A stretch of DNA of 64,000 nucleotides from an uncultured Lachnospiraceae bacterium (GCA_910578645.1 CAJTQI010000007.1:1-64000); one strand, 5' to 3'; numbered from the stretch's first letter, positions 1-9,348 are shown. Made by a program: numbers and translations. Notes: a model not told the origin generated them from the letters alone.

Positions 1-233
1 CCCCTTCTTTCCTGTCTACTCAGTCTTTCCGGCTCCGGGTCATTTACTGTTTGGTTCGTATCTGTTCTTCCTTTTTATTTCTCTGATAATCCTTTAAGAC
101 TATCCGCTATCCCTTCAAGGACAGCTTCTTTTCTTTCTGAATTTTCAGGGTTGCATTACTGTTTATTTGTCAAGGTCCTCTGCCGGATATCTGTTTCCGG
201 TGTGTTGCTGTGTTCTGTGTTTGTCTCAGCAAC
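1..233 (-). other. Putative untranslated leader of a leftward transcript
   Basis: No open reading frame or recognised RNA gene is visible here on either strand. The stretch lies immediately downstream, on the minus strand, of the strong promoter at 241-269. It is therefore probably the 5' part of a transcript that continues past the left edge. A long untranslated leader after a promoter with an A/T-rich upstream element is typical of rRNA or other stable-RNA operons, but no rRNA sequence is reached in this window, so that identity is only inference. Confidence 0.35.
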
Positions 234-240
234 GAAATTG

Positions 241-269
241 AGTATAGCACTGTAAATTTAGAATGTCAA
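241..269 (-). promoter_or_regulatory. Strong sigma-A type promoter pointing left
   Basis: Read on the minus strand, a perfect -35 box TTGACA (264-269) is separated by exactly 17 bp from a -10 box TATACT (241-246). The 30 bp upstream (270-300) is almost pure A/T with A and T runs, resembling an UP element. Transcription would start near 234 and leave the window. The strength and the A/T-rich upstream region suggest a stable-RNA or otherwise highly expressed operon. Confidence 0.7.
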
Positions 270-321
270 CAGTTTTTTTGATATTTTTTTAATTTTTTTT
301 ACAAAGTCCGCAATTAGCTCC

Positions 322-1050
322 TTATTGCAGCGTTAAAACGGCATTTTCCCCGTTTCCGCGCAATATAAATTCTATTGTCCCGACAGAAACCGACTGCGGA
401 ATTTCAACGATACTGACCAATTCCGTGCTGGAACCTGCAGGTATTACATCCTTATATGTCTGCATATCATTCAGAAGCATTGTGGCAAGCGCCCCCTTGC
501 TCGCCTCCCCGTTGAGAGAGACACGGAATCTGGCTCCATGTCCCAACATATCTAGCGTCTGGTCGGAACCACTTGTATTATAGGCCGTAAATTTCAATAC
601 AAGTAACTGCATCCCCTCTGTTGCATCCATTGCAAAAAACATATTGTTTTCCTCTGTGGACGGCGGATAACTCTGGCTCAACTCATACCCGTTATACTGG
701 ATTGTGATATCCTGGATACCATAATACTCTTCTATAGTGGAAGGCATCGCCGCAGCTTCTTCATCCTCGCTCACATCCACGGTCTGTGTCTCTTTTGCCT
801 GTTCTTCTGACTCATCCTGTTCCGGCTCTTCTTTTGTTGTTTCTTCCGGCTCCTCAGCTTCTGCTATCTCATATCCTGCCGTATCCACGAGACGGTTTAC
901 ATGGTCTTTATCATATTTTAACAGTACGCCGACCGCATACTCTGAAATCAGGTCCGTTTCCTCCCGGGTTAGTTCCGGCATATCCGCCCCACATCCACTT
1001 ACAAGCGCTGCTGCTGCTATACCACACAGAAATGTATATACTCTTTTCAC
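322..1050 (-). CDS. Putative lipoprotein with Ig-like (DUF4352/DUF5067-like) C-terminal domain
   Basis: A 242-residue exported lipoprotein of unknown function. I chose the GTG at 1050 over the longer frame to 1095 because a GGGAG ribosome-binding site lies five bases upstream and the protein then begins with a classical signal: positive KR, hydrophobic stretch, lipobox LVSGC near residue 20. Residues about 60-100 are a Glu/Thr/Gln-rich acidic linker. The C-terminal 130 residues look like a beta-sandwich of the kind found in DUF4352/DUF5067 lipoproteins (LLVLKFTAYNTS, then IPAGSSTELVSIVEIP). It lies 136 bp downstream of the sensor kinase gene on the same strand and could be co-transcribed. The family assignment is by general resemblance only. 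Confidence 0.7.
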   Translation of the reverse strand: MKRVYTFLCGIAAAALVSGCGADMPELTREETDLISEYAVGVLLKYDKDHVNRLVDTAGYEIAEAEEPEETTKEEPEQDESEEQAKETQTVDVSEDEEAAAMPSTIEEYYGIQDITIQYNGYELSQSYPPSTEENNMFFAMDATEGMQLLVLKFTAYNTSGSDQTLDMLGHGARFRVSLNGEASKGALATMLLNDMQTYKDVIPAGSSTELVSIVEIPQSVSVGTIEFILRGNGENAVLTLQ

Positions 1051-1186
1051 GTCTACTCCCCCATCAGCTTTTTCATCCCAAGTATCCGCCGTCAAAATAA
1101 ACTCTATATCAACAAAGACAAAAGCTCACTTCGCGCACCCAATTATTCCGGCAGATAATACTCGGCCACATTAATATCGCATATTA

Positions 1187-2665
1187 TTATATCGTAAAAT
1201 CCATGCAGTTGTCTAGTGTAAACCAAAATTCTACGCCGTTGCTATAATTTGTGACGCCGTATTCCTGATTCATGGATTCCATAATCACTTTGACAATGGA
1301 CAATCCTATACCACTTCCTCCATACTCTCTTGTACGCGCCTTATCTACTTTATAGAATTTCTCCCATATATGCCCTACACTTTCCTCCGGAATCGGTTCG
1401 CCGGTGTTAAAAACAGAAACCCTCACCCGCTCTGCCTCCTTGCTTATCCGGACATCTATGATTCTGTCATCCCCGGCATGGTTGATGGCGTTTGAAAAAT
1501 AATTCATAAATACTTCTTCAACCCTAAATTCATCTCCCCACACATAAATTTCCTCATAGTCTTCCATACGCACCGATATGTCTTTTTGCTTCAACAATAT
1601 CTCTGAGGAAGCAATATAATTTCTTATCAGTGCAGTAATGTCAAACCGCTCCATACTGATAATCTCGTTCCCAAACTCTAGCTGATTAAGAGTAAGCAGT
1701 TTCTTGACCATGATATTCATCTTGGACGCCTCATCCATAATGACGTCACAATAAAAATCCCTGCTTTCCACGTCATCGCTAATGCCCTCTTTTAACCCTT
1801 CCGCATAGCCCTGGATTAAAGCAATCGGCGTTTTTAGCTCATGAGAAACATTAGAAAGAAACTCTTTACGCATCTCGTCAATCTGTTCTTTCCTCTCAAT
1901 ATCTTTCAGTAGTTCATTATTTGCCGTCTTCAATTCGGAAATAGTGGCCTCCAACGTTTCCGACAGCTCATTAATGTTATTGCCTAATATGGCAATCTCC
2001 GTCCTGTCTTTACCCACATATTTGGCATCAAAATCTAAATGTTTCATTCTCTCAGAAATATCCGCCAACTCTAAAATCGGTTTCGTAATACGGTTCGACA
2101 GCCAAAATACCAACAAAACGCTGACGCCGATTGCCGCTGTTCCCACATAGGCCAGAAAGTGATTAGATATATCAACACTCTCCCTGATTCCCTCCAAGGC
2201 ACTCCGAATCATGAAAAGGTACCCCGTATCCAGAACACCCCACATCTCAATATACTCTGTCTGGGTACGTGCATCCGTAATAATCTGCACCTTATAATCT
2301 TTATTTTCGAGTAGAATACCCTCCGGATTGACACCCTTAATAATATTATGAAGCAGATGCTTGATGACAAACTCCGGGTCACTCATTGTGGTCTTTATCG
2401 TCTCCGAATCACTGTCCGCCACAAGCACGTTGATATTATATTTACCACATATTTTCTGCAGTTCAATGTCATAAGTATCCGATGTAATGTCTCCGGCGCT
2501 GGAAGCTTTGTTGATGCTGAAATATGCGCCAATCAATGCATTCATCTTACTATTGATATAATATTTTTCAAGAAGTGTACTGTTGAGAAGAAGACACATA
2601 AGGATAATGCCCGTAATGAGCAGTGTGAAAATAATCACAAAATGCCTTTTAAGAGAATATTTCAT
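1187..2665 (-). CDS. Membrane sensor histidine kinase
   Basis: A 492-residue two-component sensor kinase. It shows an N-terminal membrane segment (about 8-30), an extracytoplasmic sensor region (about 31-168), a second membrane segment (about 170-190), a HAMP linker (190-245), a HisKA dimerisation domain with the phospho-acceptor His275 in SNVSHELKTP, and a HATPase domain with N, G1 (VFNTGEPIPEE) and G2 (GGSGIGLSIVK) boxes. The ATG at 2665 has GGAG seven bases upstream. No response regulator is adjacent. The nearest is the OmpR-type gene at 8323-9003, first in the efflux operon whose last gene ends just upstream of this one. The kinase is plausibly its partner, with a mobile element (2749-3053) between them. 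Pairing is inferred from position only. Confidence 0.9.
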   Translation of the reverse strand: MKYSLKRHFVIIFTLLITGIILMCLLLNSTLLEKYYINSKMNALIGAYFSINKASSAGDITSDTYDIELQKICGKYNINVLVADSDSETIKTTMSDPEFVIKHLLHNIIKGVNPEGILLENKDYKVQIITDARTQTEYIEMWGVLDTGYLFMIRSALEGIRESVDISNHFLAYVGTAAIGVSVLLVFWLSNRITKPILELADISERMKHLDFDAKYVGKDRTEIAILGNNINELSETLEATISELKTANNELLKDIERKEQIDEMRKEFLSNVSHELKTPIALIQGYAEGLKEGISDDVESRDFYCDVIMDEASKMNIMVKKLLTLNQLEFGNEIISMERFDITALIRNYIASSEILLKQKDISVRMEDYEEIYVWGDEFRVEEVFMNYFSNAINHAGDDRIIDVRISKEAERVRVSVFNTGEPIPEESVGHIWEKFYKVDKARTREYGGSGIGLSIVKVIMESMNQEYGVTNYSNGVEFWFTLDNCMDFTI

Positions 2666-2748
2666 AAATTACTCCATTTCTGCGCTTCTTTACATGCTTT
2701 TTTCTTTATGATTTATATTTTGTACATCCAAAATACAATATATTATAA

Positions 2749-3053
2749 GATTAGGGTATCAAAACGCGCTATCATAAAATTTCACCGGCAGATTGCATAA
2801 AATGTTCACGAAGCTGCCCTTCGTAGGAATATGAGATTTTCTTAATATTCCGAAATATCTCCAGTAATTTCGGGACATGGCCGCTCCGAAAAGCCCGATT
2901 TTCGCCCGGATGGCGAATAGAGGGCTGTTACGTCCGTTTCCATAGATATCCCGAAATATTTTAGAAAATCCATATGACGCAGACAGACACAAGGGAACAT
3001 TTTATGCAATTTGCCCTTGCCACTTAAAAAATAGACCTTTTTACATCCTAATC
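2749..3053. mobile_element. 305-bp MITE-like palindromic element, copy 1
   Basis: A non-coding element bounded by imperfect terminal inverted repeats (GATTAGGGTATCAAAA at the left; CCTAATC at the right). It is flanked by a 7-bp direct repeat ATTATAA at 2742-2748 and 3054-3060, which looks like a target-site duplication. A second inverted repeat lies inside the ends (GCATAAAATGTTC near the left, GAACATTTTATGC near the right), so most of the element can fold into one long imperfect hairpin. A same-length copy lies at 13072-13376, about 87% identical without gaps by hand alignment. The short frames inside are not conserved between copies. It sits between the efflux operon terminator and the sensor kinase gene. 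Confidence 0.8.
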
Positions 3054-3083
3054 ATTATAAGAAATAAAAGTGAAAAAATTGTG

Positions 3084-3125
3084 AACAGCAGCCCGCCATA
3101 GAATTACCTTGGACGGGCTGCTGTT
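3084..3125. terminator. Bidirectional intrinsic terminator
   Basis: A 12-bp stem, AACAGCAGCCCG paired with CGGGCTGCTGTT, encloses an 18-nt loop. A T run follows on the plus strand and CACAATTTTTT on the minus strand. It lies 17 bp beyond the stop codon of the RND pump gene and should end the leftward efflux operon. Confidence 0.8.
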
Positions 3126-3141
3126 TTTTGCTTTTGCCTCT

Positions 3142-6100
3142 TTATTTTTCTTTATCTATGTCAATTCCTTTATTTTTCTTTGCTTCCCTTTTCAGCTTTT
3201 TCGCTTCTTTTTTCTCCTGCCTGCGTTCTTTTTTCTCAATCCGCTGTTCTTTCCTCGTCTGTTTATCAATAATCAGATAGAAAGTCGGCAAAAGAATCAG
3301 AATCAACACCGTAGAAGCAACCAATCCGCCGATAATGACTAACGCCATACCTTGCATCATAACGGAGCCCTCGCCAATTCCCAACGACATAGGCACCATA
3401 GACAGAATCGTAGTCAACGTCGTCATCAGGATTGGACGCAGACGCATCTGTCCGCTCTGCACTAACGCATCATTAAGCGGTATCTCTTCCCGCAGCCTGT
3501 TGACCGTATCTACATAGAGAATACCGTTATTTACCACGATACCGGCTAACATCAGCACGCCCATCAAAGAAACCATGCTCAAAGTAGAACCTGTGATAAA
3601 AAGAAGTCCGAAGGAACCAATCAAGGCAAAAGGTATACTCATCATAACCATTGCCGAAAATCTCGGTGATTCAAATTGCATCGCCATAACCAGGAAAATC
3701 ATGAAGACGGCCACATAAATCGCATGGATAATGGCGTTAAACTCGTCCATCATCATATCATTCATCATACTGCTCGTCCTGGTGACTCCCCTGGGAAGCA
3801 TAATCTGGAGCATAGCTTCTTCTGCCGCTGCCTGGGCGGTGAATCTGGTATCCTCTGTCGTGTTGGCCGTAACGGCAACTTGATAAATGCCATCCACCCT
3901 GGTCAATGTGACCGGCGCATCTTTATACTCTATCACCGCCAGCTCCGACAACGGCACCTGCATACCTGTCGGCGTTGTCAATGTCATGTTAAGTAAGTCA
4001 TTCATATCCTCGTACTCGCCCTTAGGATATTCCAACCTGATAGAATATTCTTCTCCGTTCCTTGTCAGAGTAGCCGCCTCCGTACCGCTTAACGCGTTAC
4101 GCATTTCCCCCGCCACCTGTACGGGCGGCATACCTACCGCCATGCTCTTAAGCGGGTCGATGACTACTTCTAACTGCGTTGCCGCATCCGACAGATTGGA
4201 AGATACCTGCAACACGCCTGGAATTGTCTGCATCATATCCTGTACTTGTTTGGATGCTTCCTTCAAATCATCCAGGTCACGCCCCTGCAAATCAATCTCA
4301 ATTCCTCCTCCCATCATGGAAGTCATGCTTGCCCCGCTTGCCGTGATGCTGATATCCATGCCTGTCAATCCAGCAAGCTCCCTAGAATACTTCTCCACCG
4401 CCTCATTCGTGGATATGTCGGCATCTTCTTTGAGATAGGCGCGCAAGCTTGCCGAGCCCGGCGAAACCTGGTAAGAATACTCGTCTATGTTCTCATCCGC
4501 TTGTGCCATTTCCTCCATAAACGCTGTCTTTTCCACAGTCGTCTCCAAATTTGTCCCGGAACGGAAAGTAGCTCTAATTGTGAAAGAACCTTCGTCCATA
4601 GACGGCATAAGCTCCGAATTTGTATTGCTCACCAACACAAATGCACCGACTAAAAGCGCCACAGCTATACACATAACTAATTTCTTTTTATGTAGCAATC
4701 TGTGCAGCACTTTTTCATATCCGCTATTCACCTTTTGCAGTATCCTATTAATGGGAAGTTCCTTTTTCTCCTGCGGCTTGAATTTTCTAAACAAAAGCGG
4801 AATGATTGTCATTGCGACTACCAATGAAGTCAGCATCGCCATGATAATTGTCATGCCAAGCTGTGCAAACAACTGCCCTGACAATCCTTTCATGGTACTA
4901 AGCGGCAGGTACACTACCACTGTGGTAATTGTCGATGCAATGATAGATGCCGTGACGAATCCGGTTCCTTTCAGCGCGGACTCATGGTACTCGCCCGTCT
5001 CGTCCTTTAGCCGGAAACAGCTTTCCAATACGACAATCGAACTGTCCACCATCATACCAATCGCAATGACTAACGCTCCCAAAGTGACTACATTAAACGT
5101 AAATCCAAGCATATTCATGCCAATCATAGTCGCAAACAGGGAAATGGGCATCGAGCTTCCTACAATCAGACTCGCCCTTAAATCCCCAAAAAAGATAAAC
5201 AGTACAAACATGGACAAAATGACACCCAATACAAGCGTCTCAGCCACAGAGGACAATGAAGAAATAATTGCCTCACTGGCATTGTATGTAACGTCAATCA
5301 CCACCGTGTCGTTGCTTGCCTGCAGTCTATCCAACATCTTTTCCACAGACCTGGTGACATCCACCGTACCATAACTTTTCTTCTTCGTAACGGCGACGGT
5401 AATGTCTTCTTGCCCGTTGGTACGGCTGATACCTGAATCTTCACTCTCGCTCTCTTTGACTGTGGCGAGCTCTGAAAGAGGGACTACCTGTCCCCTCGCC
5501 GTCGTAATCGGGACATTCTGAATCTGTACGACCCCGGAAAGGTCTGCGCTGCTGGAAATTGAGATATCCTGTGTCCCCTGACTCACACTGCCCACCGGAA
5601 CCGTAAAATCCATCGAAGCGATGGTCTGGGAAATCGTGCTCATAGAAACGCCATACTGTCTCATCGCCTGGGAGTTCAGCTCCACTTTAATATAATTGGA
5701 TTTGCCGCCATATGCCTCAACCTTTGCCACGCCGGACAAAGTCTCCAATTCAGGAACCATAGTGTCTTCCACATAACTAAGTACGTCACTGTCGCCTACC
5801 GACTTCACCGAAATATCCATCGTCTCCATCTGGTCCATCGCCATCTCTATAATGAGCGGTTCGGATACGTCCTCCGGCATACCGGCTTTCACCGTATCCA
5901 GCGCCGAACGCAAATCCATATATGCTTCATCCAAATCTGTTCCGTATTCATATTGGAACATGACCATGGACATGCTCTCTGCGGACTGGGAAGTGTAAGT
6001 GGTCACACCACTCTGCTCCGCTCCCGCCGCCTCCACTTCTTTCGTGACAAGTTCTTCCACGCTCTCAGGGTCTGCCCCCGGGTACATTGTGTAAACCATG

Positions 6101-6234
6101 AGCATAGGCATTTCCATATCCGGCGTCAGCTCCAGACGGAAACTTGCTATCGATGTCACGCCAAACACTATCAGCGCCAGTACAATCAATGCTGTCGAAA
6201 CCGGACGGCGCATAGCTAATTTTGTTAAATTCAT
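3142..6234 (-). CDS. RND-superfamily efflux permease (AcrB/SwrC type)
   Basis: A 1030-residue inner-membrane proton-driven exporter of the hydrophobe/amphiphile RND class. It has the twofold organisation of this family: an N-terminal membrane helix (MRRPVSTALIVLALIVFG), a large porter domain (about 35-330), a block of helices including the conserved central helix (GMMVDSSIVVLES), a second helix-plus-porter unit from about residue 515, and C-terminal helices. The tail is a lysine-rich cytoplasmic stretch of about 40 residues (KKERRQEKKEAKK). It starts 14 bp after the adaptor gene and is the third gene of a regulator-adaptor-pump operon. No TolC-like channel is present, as expected for a Gram-positive, where relatives such as Bacillus SwrC export surfactants or antibiotics. 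The substrate cannot be read from sequence. Confidence 0.95.
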   Translation of the reverse strand: MNLTKLAMRRPVSTALIVLALIVFGVTSIASFRLELTPDMEMPMLMVYTMYPGADPESVEELVTKEVEAAGAEQSGVTTYTSQSAESMSMVMFQYEYGTDLDEAYMDLRSALDTVKAGMPEDVSEPLIIEMAMDQMETMDISVKSVGDSDVLSYVEDTMVPELETLSGVAKVEAYGGKSNYIKVELNSQAMRQYGVSMSTISQTIASMDFTVPVGSVSQGTQDISISSSADLSGVVQIQNVPITTARGQVVPLSELATVKESESEDSGISRTNGQEDITVAVTKKKSYGTVDVTRSVEKMLDRLQASNDTVVIDVTYNASEAIISSLSSVAETLVLGVILSMFVLFIFFGDLRASLIVGSSMPISLFATMIGMNMLGFTFNVVTLGALVIAIGMMVDSSIVVLESCFRLKDETGEYHESALKGTGFVTASIIASTITTVVVYLPLSTMKGLSGQLFAQLGMTIIMAMLTSLVVAMTIIPLLFRKFKPQEKKELPINRILQKVNSGYEKVLHRLLHKKKLVMCIAVALLVGAFVLVSNTNSELMPSMDEGSFTIRATFRSGTNLETTVEKTAFMEEMAQADENIDEYSYQVSPGSASLRAYLKEDADISTNEAVEKYSRELAGLTGMDISITASGASMTSMMGGGIEIDLQGRDLDDLKEASKQVQDMMQTIPGVLQVSSNLSDAATQLEVVIDPLKSMAVGMPPVQVAGEMRNALSGTEAATLTRNGEEYSIRLEYPKGEYEDMNDLLNMTLTTPTGMQVPLSELAVIEYKDAPVTLTRVDGIYQVAVTANTTEDTRFTAQAAAEEAMLQIMLPRGVTRTSSMMNDMMMDEFNAIIHAIYVAVFMIFLVMAMQFESPRFSAMVMMSIPFALIGSFGLLFITGSTLSMVSLMGVLMLAGIVVNNGILYVDTVNRLREEIPLNDALVQSGQMRLRPILMTTLTTILSMVPMSLGIGEGSVMMQGMALVIIGGLVASTVLILILLPTFYLIIDKQTRKEQRIEKKERRQEKKEAKKLKREAKKNKGIDIDKEK

Positions 6235-6248
6235 GCTTTTGATGCCCC

Positions 6249-8213
6249 CTACTCTTCACCCGCAAGGGCAGAGTCTTCCCCAGCGTCCTGTGTTGCCTGG
6301 GCATCCTGTGCTTCCTTGGTACCCTCCGTTTCTTTGCTATCCTCTATTTCTCCGCCGTCCTGTGTTTCCCCGGCGTTTTCTGCATCTTCACCATCCTGTG
6401 TGTTTCCGGTACTTTCTGTTGCTTCACCGCCTTGTACATCGCCGGTATTTTCTGTTCCTTCGCTCTCCTGTACTTCCCCGGAACTTTCCGCGGCTCCACC
6501 GCCCTTTGTATCCTGGACTGTCACGAACGCACCGTCACGCAGGTTCGCCGACCAGCTTACAATCAACTTATCTTCCGCACTAAGCCCGGACAAGATGGTC
6601 ATCGTCACCTCATCAAAAATACCAGTCTCCACATCTTTACGTTTTGCAACGTCATTGACAGACACATAGACATATGGCTGGCCGCCGTCATAGTAAACGG
6701 CATCATAGGGAATCAAAAGGGCATTATCCTGACTGTATGTATCCGCAATTACCTTTACGCTGCACCCTGTCAACAGGCTTTCATCCGGTGCACTGACACA
6801 AGCCTTGATTGCAAAGAGTCCCGTAGTCTGGTCGACCATGCTGCCAATCTCGGTGATGGAAGCACCGTACTTTTTACCATTGCGGTCCACCTCCACTTTC
6901 TGTCCCACCGACAAAGTGTTACGGATTCCTTCACTGACATAGAAAGTTACCATCATCGTATCTTTATTGGAAATTACATAAGCCGGAGAACCGGGAGCGG
7001 CAAAATCATGCTCCTTCACATTGACAGATTCTATGACACCGTCAATGGGCGCTTTCAAAGTATACATTTCCAACTGATATTTTGCACTGTCTATTCCAAC
7101 CTGAGCGCCCTGGACACCTACCTGAGCCGAATTTACACCGGCTGCCGCGGAATCTATCCCTACCGCCGCCGACTCTAAACCTACCGCCGCCGCATTTCTG
7201 TTGGCGTCCACCACCTTTTGTGTATCTTCATAAATCTGCTCAGCCGTAATATTCCTTGTCACTTCCGCCTGCTCTAACTGTCTATATGTATCGGTTATCG
7301 TATTACCAAGCTGTTCCTGGCTGCTCTCAATCTGTTCAATCCCACTCTTGGCCTGCTCATATGCCGACTCCAACTGACTGACCGCGGTGCTCGCCTGTTT
7401 ATAGTTTGCCTCGGCGGCATTGAGCGCCTCTTTTGCCTGCTGCAAATCATGCTTATATGCATCCTCGCCTCCCGGATAAGAGCCAATCAGCGCCTGGAGC
7501 TCATTGTAATCCTGGGGTTCTAACCTCGTCACAGCCGTCAATGCAGCCCCATAGTTACGCTCTGCATCTTCCAGATAATCCCTCGCATCGTTTCTGTCAT
7601 CCCGCAGCTCGTCCTTAGCTTCCTGGGCATCCTTCCTATTCTCGTCCAAGTCTGCCATCTGATTATTCAGATGGTCGATACTGCCATTGACCATATCTAC
7701 CTGGGCCTGCAACTGGTACAGTTGTAAGTTTTTCTGACCACCCAACTGTGCATCCAACTGCGCCATAGTGGATTCATACTGCGCCTGGGCACTGTTATAT
7801 TGCGCCTGAGCCGCCTCATATCCTATCTGAGCCGAATCCACCCCTGCCGCCGCACTATTGTACTGTGCCTTGGCACTGGCCAGCTGCAATTCCGCCGGCT
7901 TATCGTCAAGCTGGCATAACGTGTCTCCCGCTGACACAGTATCTCCCACAGAAACTTCCGTGCTTAACACCTCCGCCGAAACCGTCGGCATCACATACAC
8001 AGACTCCTCCGGGCTGATTGTTCCCACAAATTCATTCTTAAGGGTTAGCGTTCCCGCCTCAGGCGCTTGCACCTGTACCGGAATACGCTCATCCATCACT
8101 TCCCCGCTCTCACCTGTCTGTTGTCCACAGCCTGATATTAGGGCACTTACACATGCTGTCACCATCAAAAAGGATATCCCCCTCCTGTATGGTTTTATAT
8201 ACTGTCTTTTCAT
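6249..8213 (-). CDS. HlyD/AcrA-like periplasmic-adaptor lipoprotein of RND efflux system
   Basis: A 654-residue membrane-fusion protein that partners the downstream RND pump. The ATG at 8213 is preferred because GGAG lies seven bases upstream and a lipoprotein signal follows (lipobox ALISGC). The order is signal, lipoyl-like half motif (VGDTVSAGDTLCQLD), a very long alpha-helical hairpin of about 300 residues rich in Ala/Gln/Ser repeats (SAQIGYEAAQAQY, AAVGIDSAAAGV), the second lipoyl half (TLKAPIDGVIESV), beta-barrel and membrane-proximal domains. A final acidic low-complexity tail of about 80 residues contains degenerate 12-residue units rich in Glu, Gly, Thr and Gln. Adaptors usually end after the membrane-proximal domain, so the tail is an extension, possibly a wall spacer. 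The gene starts 109 bp after the regulator. Confidence 0.92.
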   Translation of the reverse strand: MKRQYIKPYRRGISFLMVTACVSALISGCGQQTGESGEVMDERIPVQVQAPEAGTLTLKNEFVGTISPEESVYVMPTVSAEVLSTEVSVGDTVSAGDTLCQLDDKPAELQLASAKAQYNSAAAGVDSAQIGYEAAQAQYNSAQAQYESTMAQLDAQLGGQKNLQLYQLQAQVDMVNGSIDHLNNQMADLDENRKDAQEAKDELRDDRNDARDYLEDAERNYGAALTAVTRLEPQDYNELQALIGSYPGGEDAYKHDLQQAKEALNAAEANYKQASTAVSQLESAYEQAKSGIEQIESSQEQLGNTITDTYRQLEQAEVTRNITAEQIYEDTQKVVDANRNAAAVGLESAAVGIDSAAAGVNSAQVGVQGAQVGIDSAKYQLEMYTLKAPIDGVIESVNVKEHDFAAPGSPAYVISNKDTMMVTFYVSEGIRNTLSVGQKVEVDRNGKKYGASITEIGSMVDQTTGLFAIKACVSAPDESLLTGCSVKVIADTYSQDNALLIPYDAVYYDGGQPYVYVSVNDVAKRKDVETGIFDEVTMTILSGLSAEDKLIVSWSANLRDGAFVTVQDTKGGGAAESSGEVQESEGTENTGDVQGGEATESTGNTQDGEDAENAGETQDGGEIEDSKETEGTKEAQDAQATQDAGEDSALAGEE

Positions 8214-8322
8214 CGAATTCTCCTTCCTTGCGCAATGTCCGGTTTCAAAATACAACTTTTTTGCCGTAAATTCAAGCATTGCAAGCCGCATTTAAGAATT
8301 ATTTTAGAAAATTCATGTTAGG

Positions 8323-9003
8323 TTAAGGTTTCTCCTCGAATTTGTATCCCATGCCCCAGATTGTCTTAATCATGTCGCCTTTTCCGCCCATTTTACTGCG
8401 CAGCTTTTTCACATGAGTGTCAATCGTCCTCGCATCCCCAAAATAATCGTAATTCCACACACTATTCAGTATTTTTTCTCTGGATAGCGCAATTCCTTTG
8501 TTCTCCAAAAAATAAGTGAGAAGTTCAAATTCTTTGTAGCTTAGTTCAACGGGCTGCCCATCTACGGTTACGCTGTGCGCAGCCTTATTGACCAAAATCC
8601 CCCCTGCCTCGATAACCTCTTCAGAACTTGCCTGACTTGTCCTGCGCAAGATTGCCTCCACCCGCGCCACCAGAATCTTAGGACTGAAAGGCTTCGAGAT
8701 ATACTCATCCACTCCCAGTTCAAAGCCAAGTAGTTCATCCCTCTCATCGGATTTCGCCGTCAGCATAATAATCGGAACTTTGGAATATTCCCGTATTTCT
8801 TTGCACACTTGCCACCCATCCATCTTAGGCATCATCACATCCAAAATAACTAACGCAATATCATTTTGCCCAAAGAAAATATCCACGGCCTGTACGCCAT
8901 CCCCCGCCTCCACTACATCATAATTGCTTTTTGTCAGGAAATCCCTGACCAGTTTGCGCATACGGCTCTCATCATCTACCACAAGAATCTTTAACCGTTC
9001 CAT
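8323..9003 (-). CDS. OmpR/PhoB-family response regulator
   Basis: A 226-residue two-component response regulator. The receiver domain (about 4-116) has the acidic pair DD (10-11), phospho-acceptor Asp55 in LVILDVMMP, Thr in MLTAKS and Lys in the YISKPF motif. The C-terminal winged helix (about 130-224) has the usual features (SYKEFELLTYFLENKG; RTIDTHVKKLR). An AAGGAG site precedes the ATG. It is the first gene of the operon that continues into the adaptor and the RND pump, so it probably controls efflux expression. Its cognate kinase may be the orphan-like sensor at 1187-2665. Confidence 0.93.
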   Translation of the reverse strand: MERLKILVVDDESRMRKLVRDFLTKSNYDVVEAGDGVQAVDIFFGQNDIALVILDVMMPKMDGWQVCKEIREYSKVPIIMLTAKSDERDELLGFELGVDEYISKPFSPKILVARVEAILRRTSQASSEEVIEAGGILVNKAAHSVTVDGQPVELSYKEFELLTYFLENKGIALSREKILNSVWNYDYFGDARTIDTHVKKLRSKMGGKGDMIKTIWGMGYKFEEKP

Positions 9004-9283
9004 GTCCTCTTCTTCTCCTTCATTTTCTCATATTCTGAAGCGTCCTGCGCTGCGTATACACGCAGAATCCCAAGCCTTCCGGGTGTACTCTATCATCCAT
9101 TTATCCTGTATATGCCATAATACTAATTGCTCTTCAATCATTCTATGGGAATTTGTGCCCATAGATGTCCATATTTTATCACCGAACACAGTATATGGGA
9201 TAAATATGTATAAATTGTGTTTGTTTCCTTAAAAAATATCATACTGTGAAGCAAATACCGTAGCCATTCATATACAAACAAAA
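9004..9283. other. Intergenic region upstream of the efflux operon
   Basis: No gene is supported here. The region is A/T rich and holds a small hairpin (CTGCGT paired with ACGCAG near 9050-9070) and a -10-like TATACT on the minus strand at 9190-9195 without a convincing -35. It must contain the promoter of the leftward regulator-adaptor-pump operon, but I cannot place it with confidence. Confidence 0.4.
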
Positions 9284-9314
9284 GGCTGCTGCAAAAATCC
9301 ATTTTGCCACAGCC
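9284..9314 (-). terminator. Intrinsic terminator of repeat-like GGCTG...CAGCC type
   Basis: On the minus strand a stem formed by GGCTGTGGCAAAA and TTTTGCAGCAGCC is followed by TTTTGTTTGT. It lies 35 bp after the stop codon of the gene at 9349-9909. The arms closely resemble the outer arms of the longer hairpin at 24119-24212, so both may derive from one repeat family used as terminators. Confidence 0.7.
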
Positions 9315-9348
9315 CATAAACTCTGTAAAATCATGCCTTATATTTTCA

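Noticed and set aside
737..1174. 145- and 104-residue plus-strand frames opposite the lipoprotein gene
   Set aside because: Antisense shadows of the 322-1050 gene: low-complexity Ser/Leu composition, no ribosome-binding site and no recognisable family.
2759..2992. 77-residue minus-strand frame inside the first MITE-like element
   Set aside because: Not in the same frame or conserved in the second copy (which has a different 73-residue frame), so it is not a coding element.
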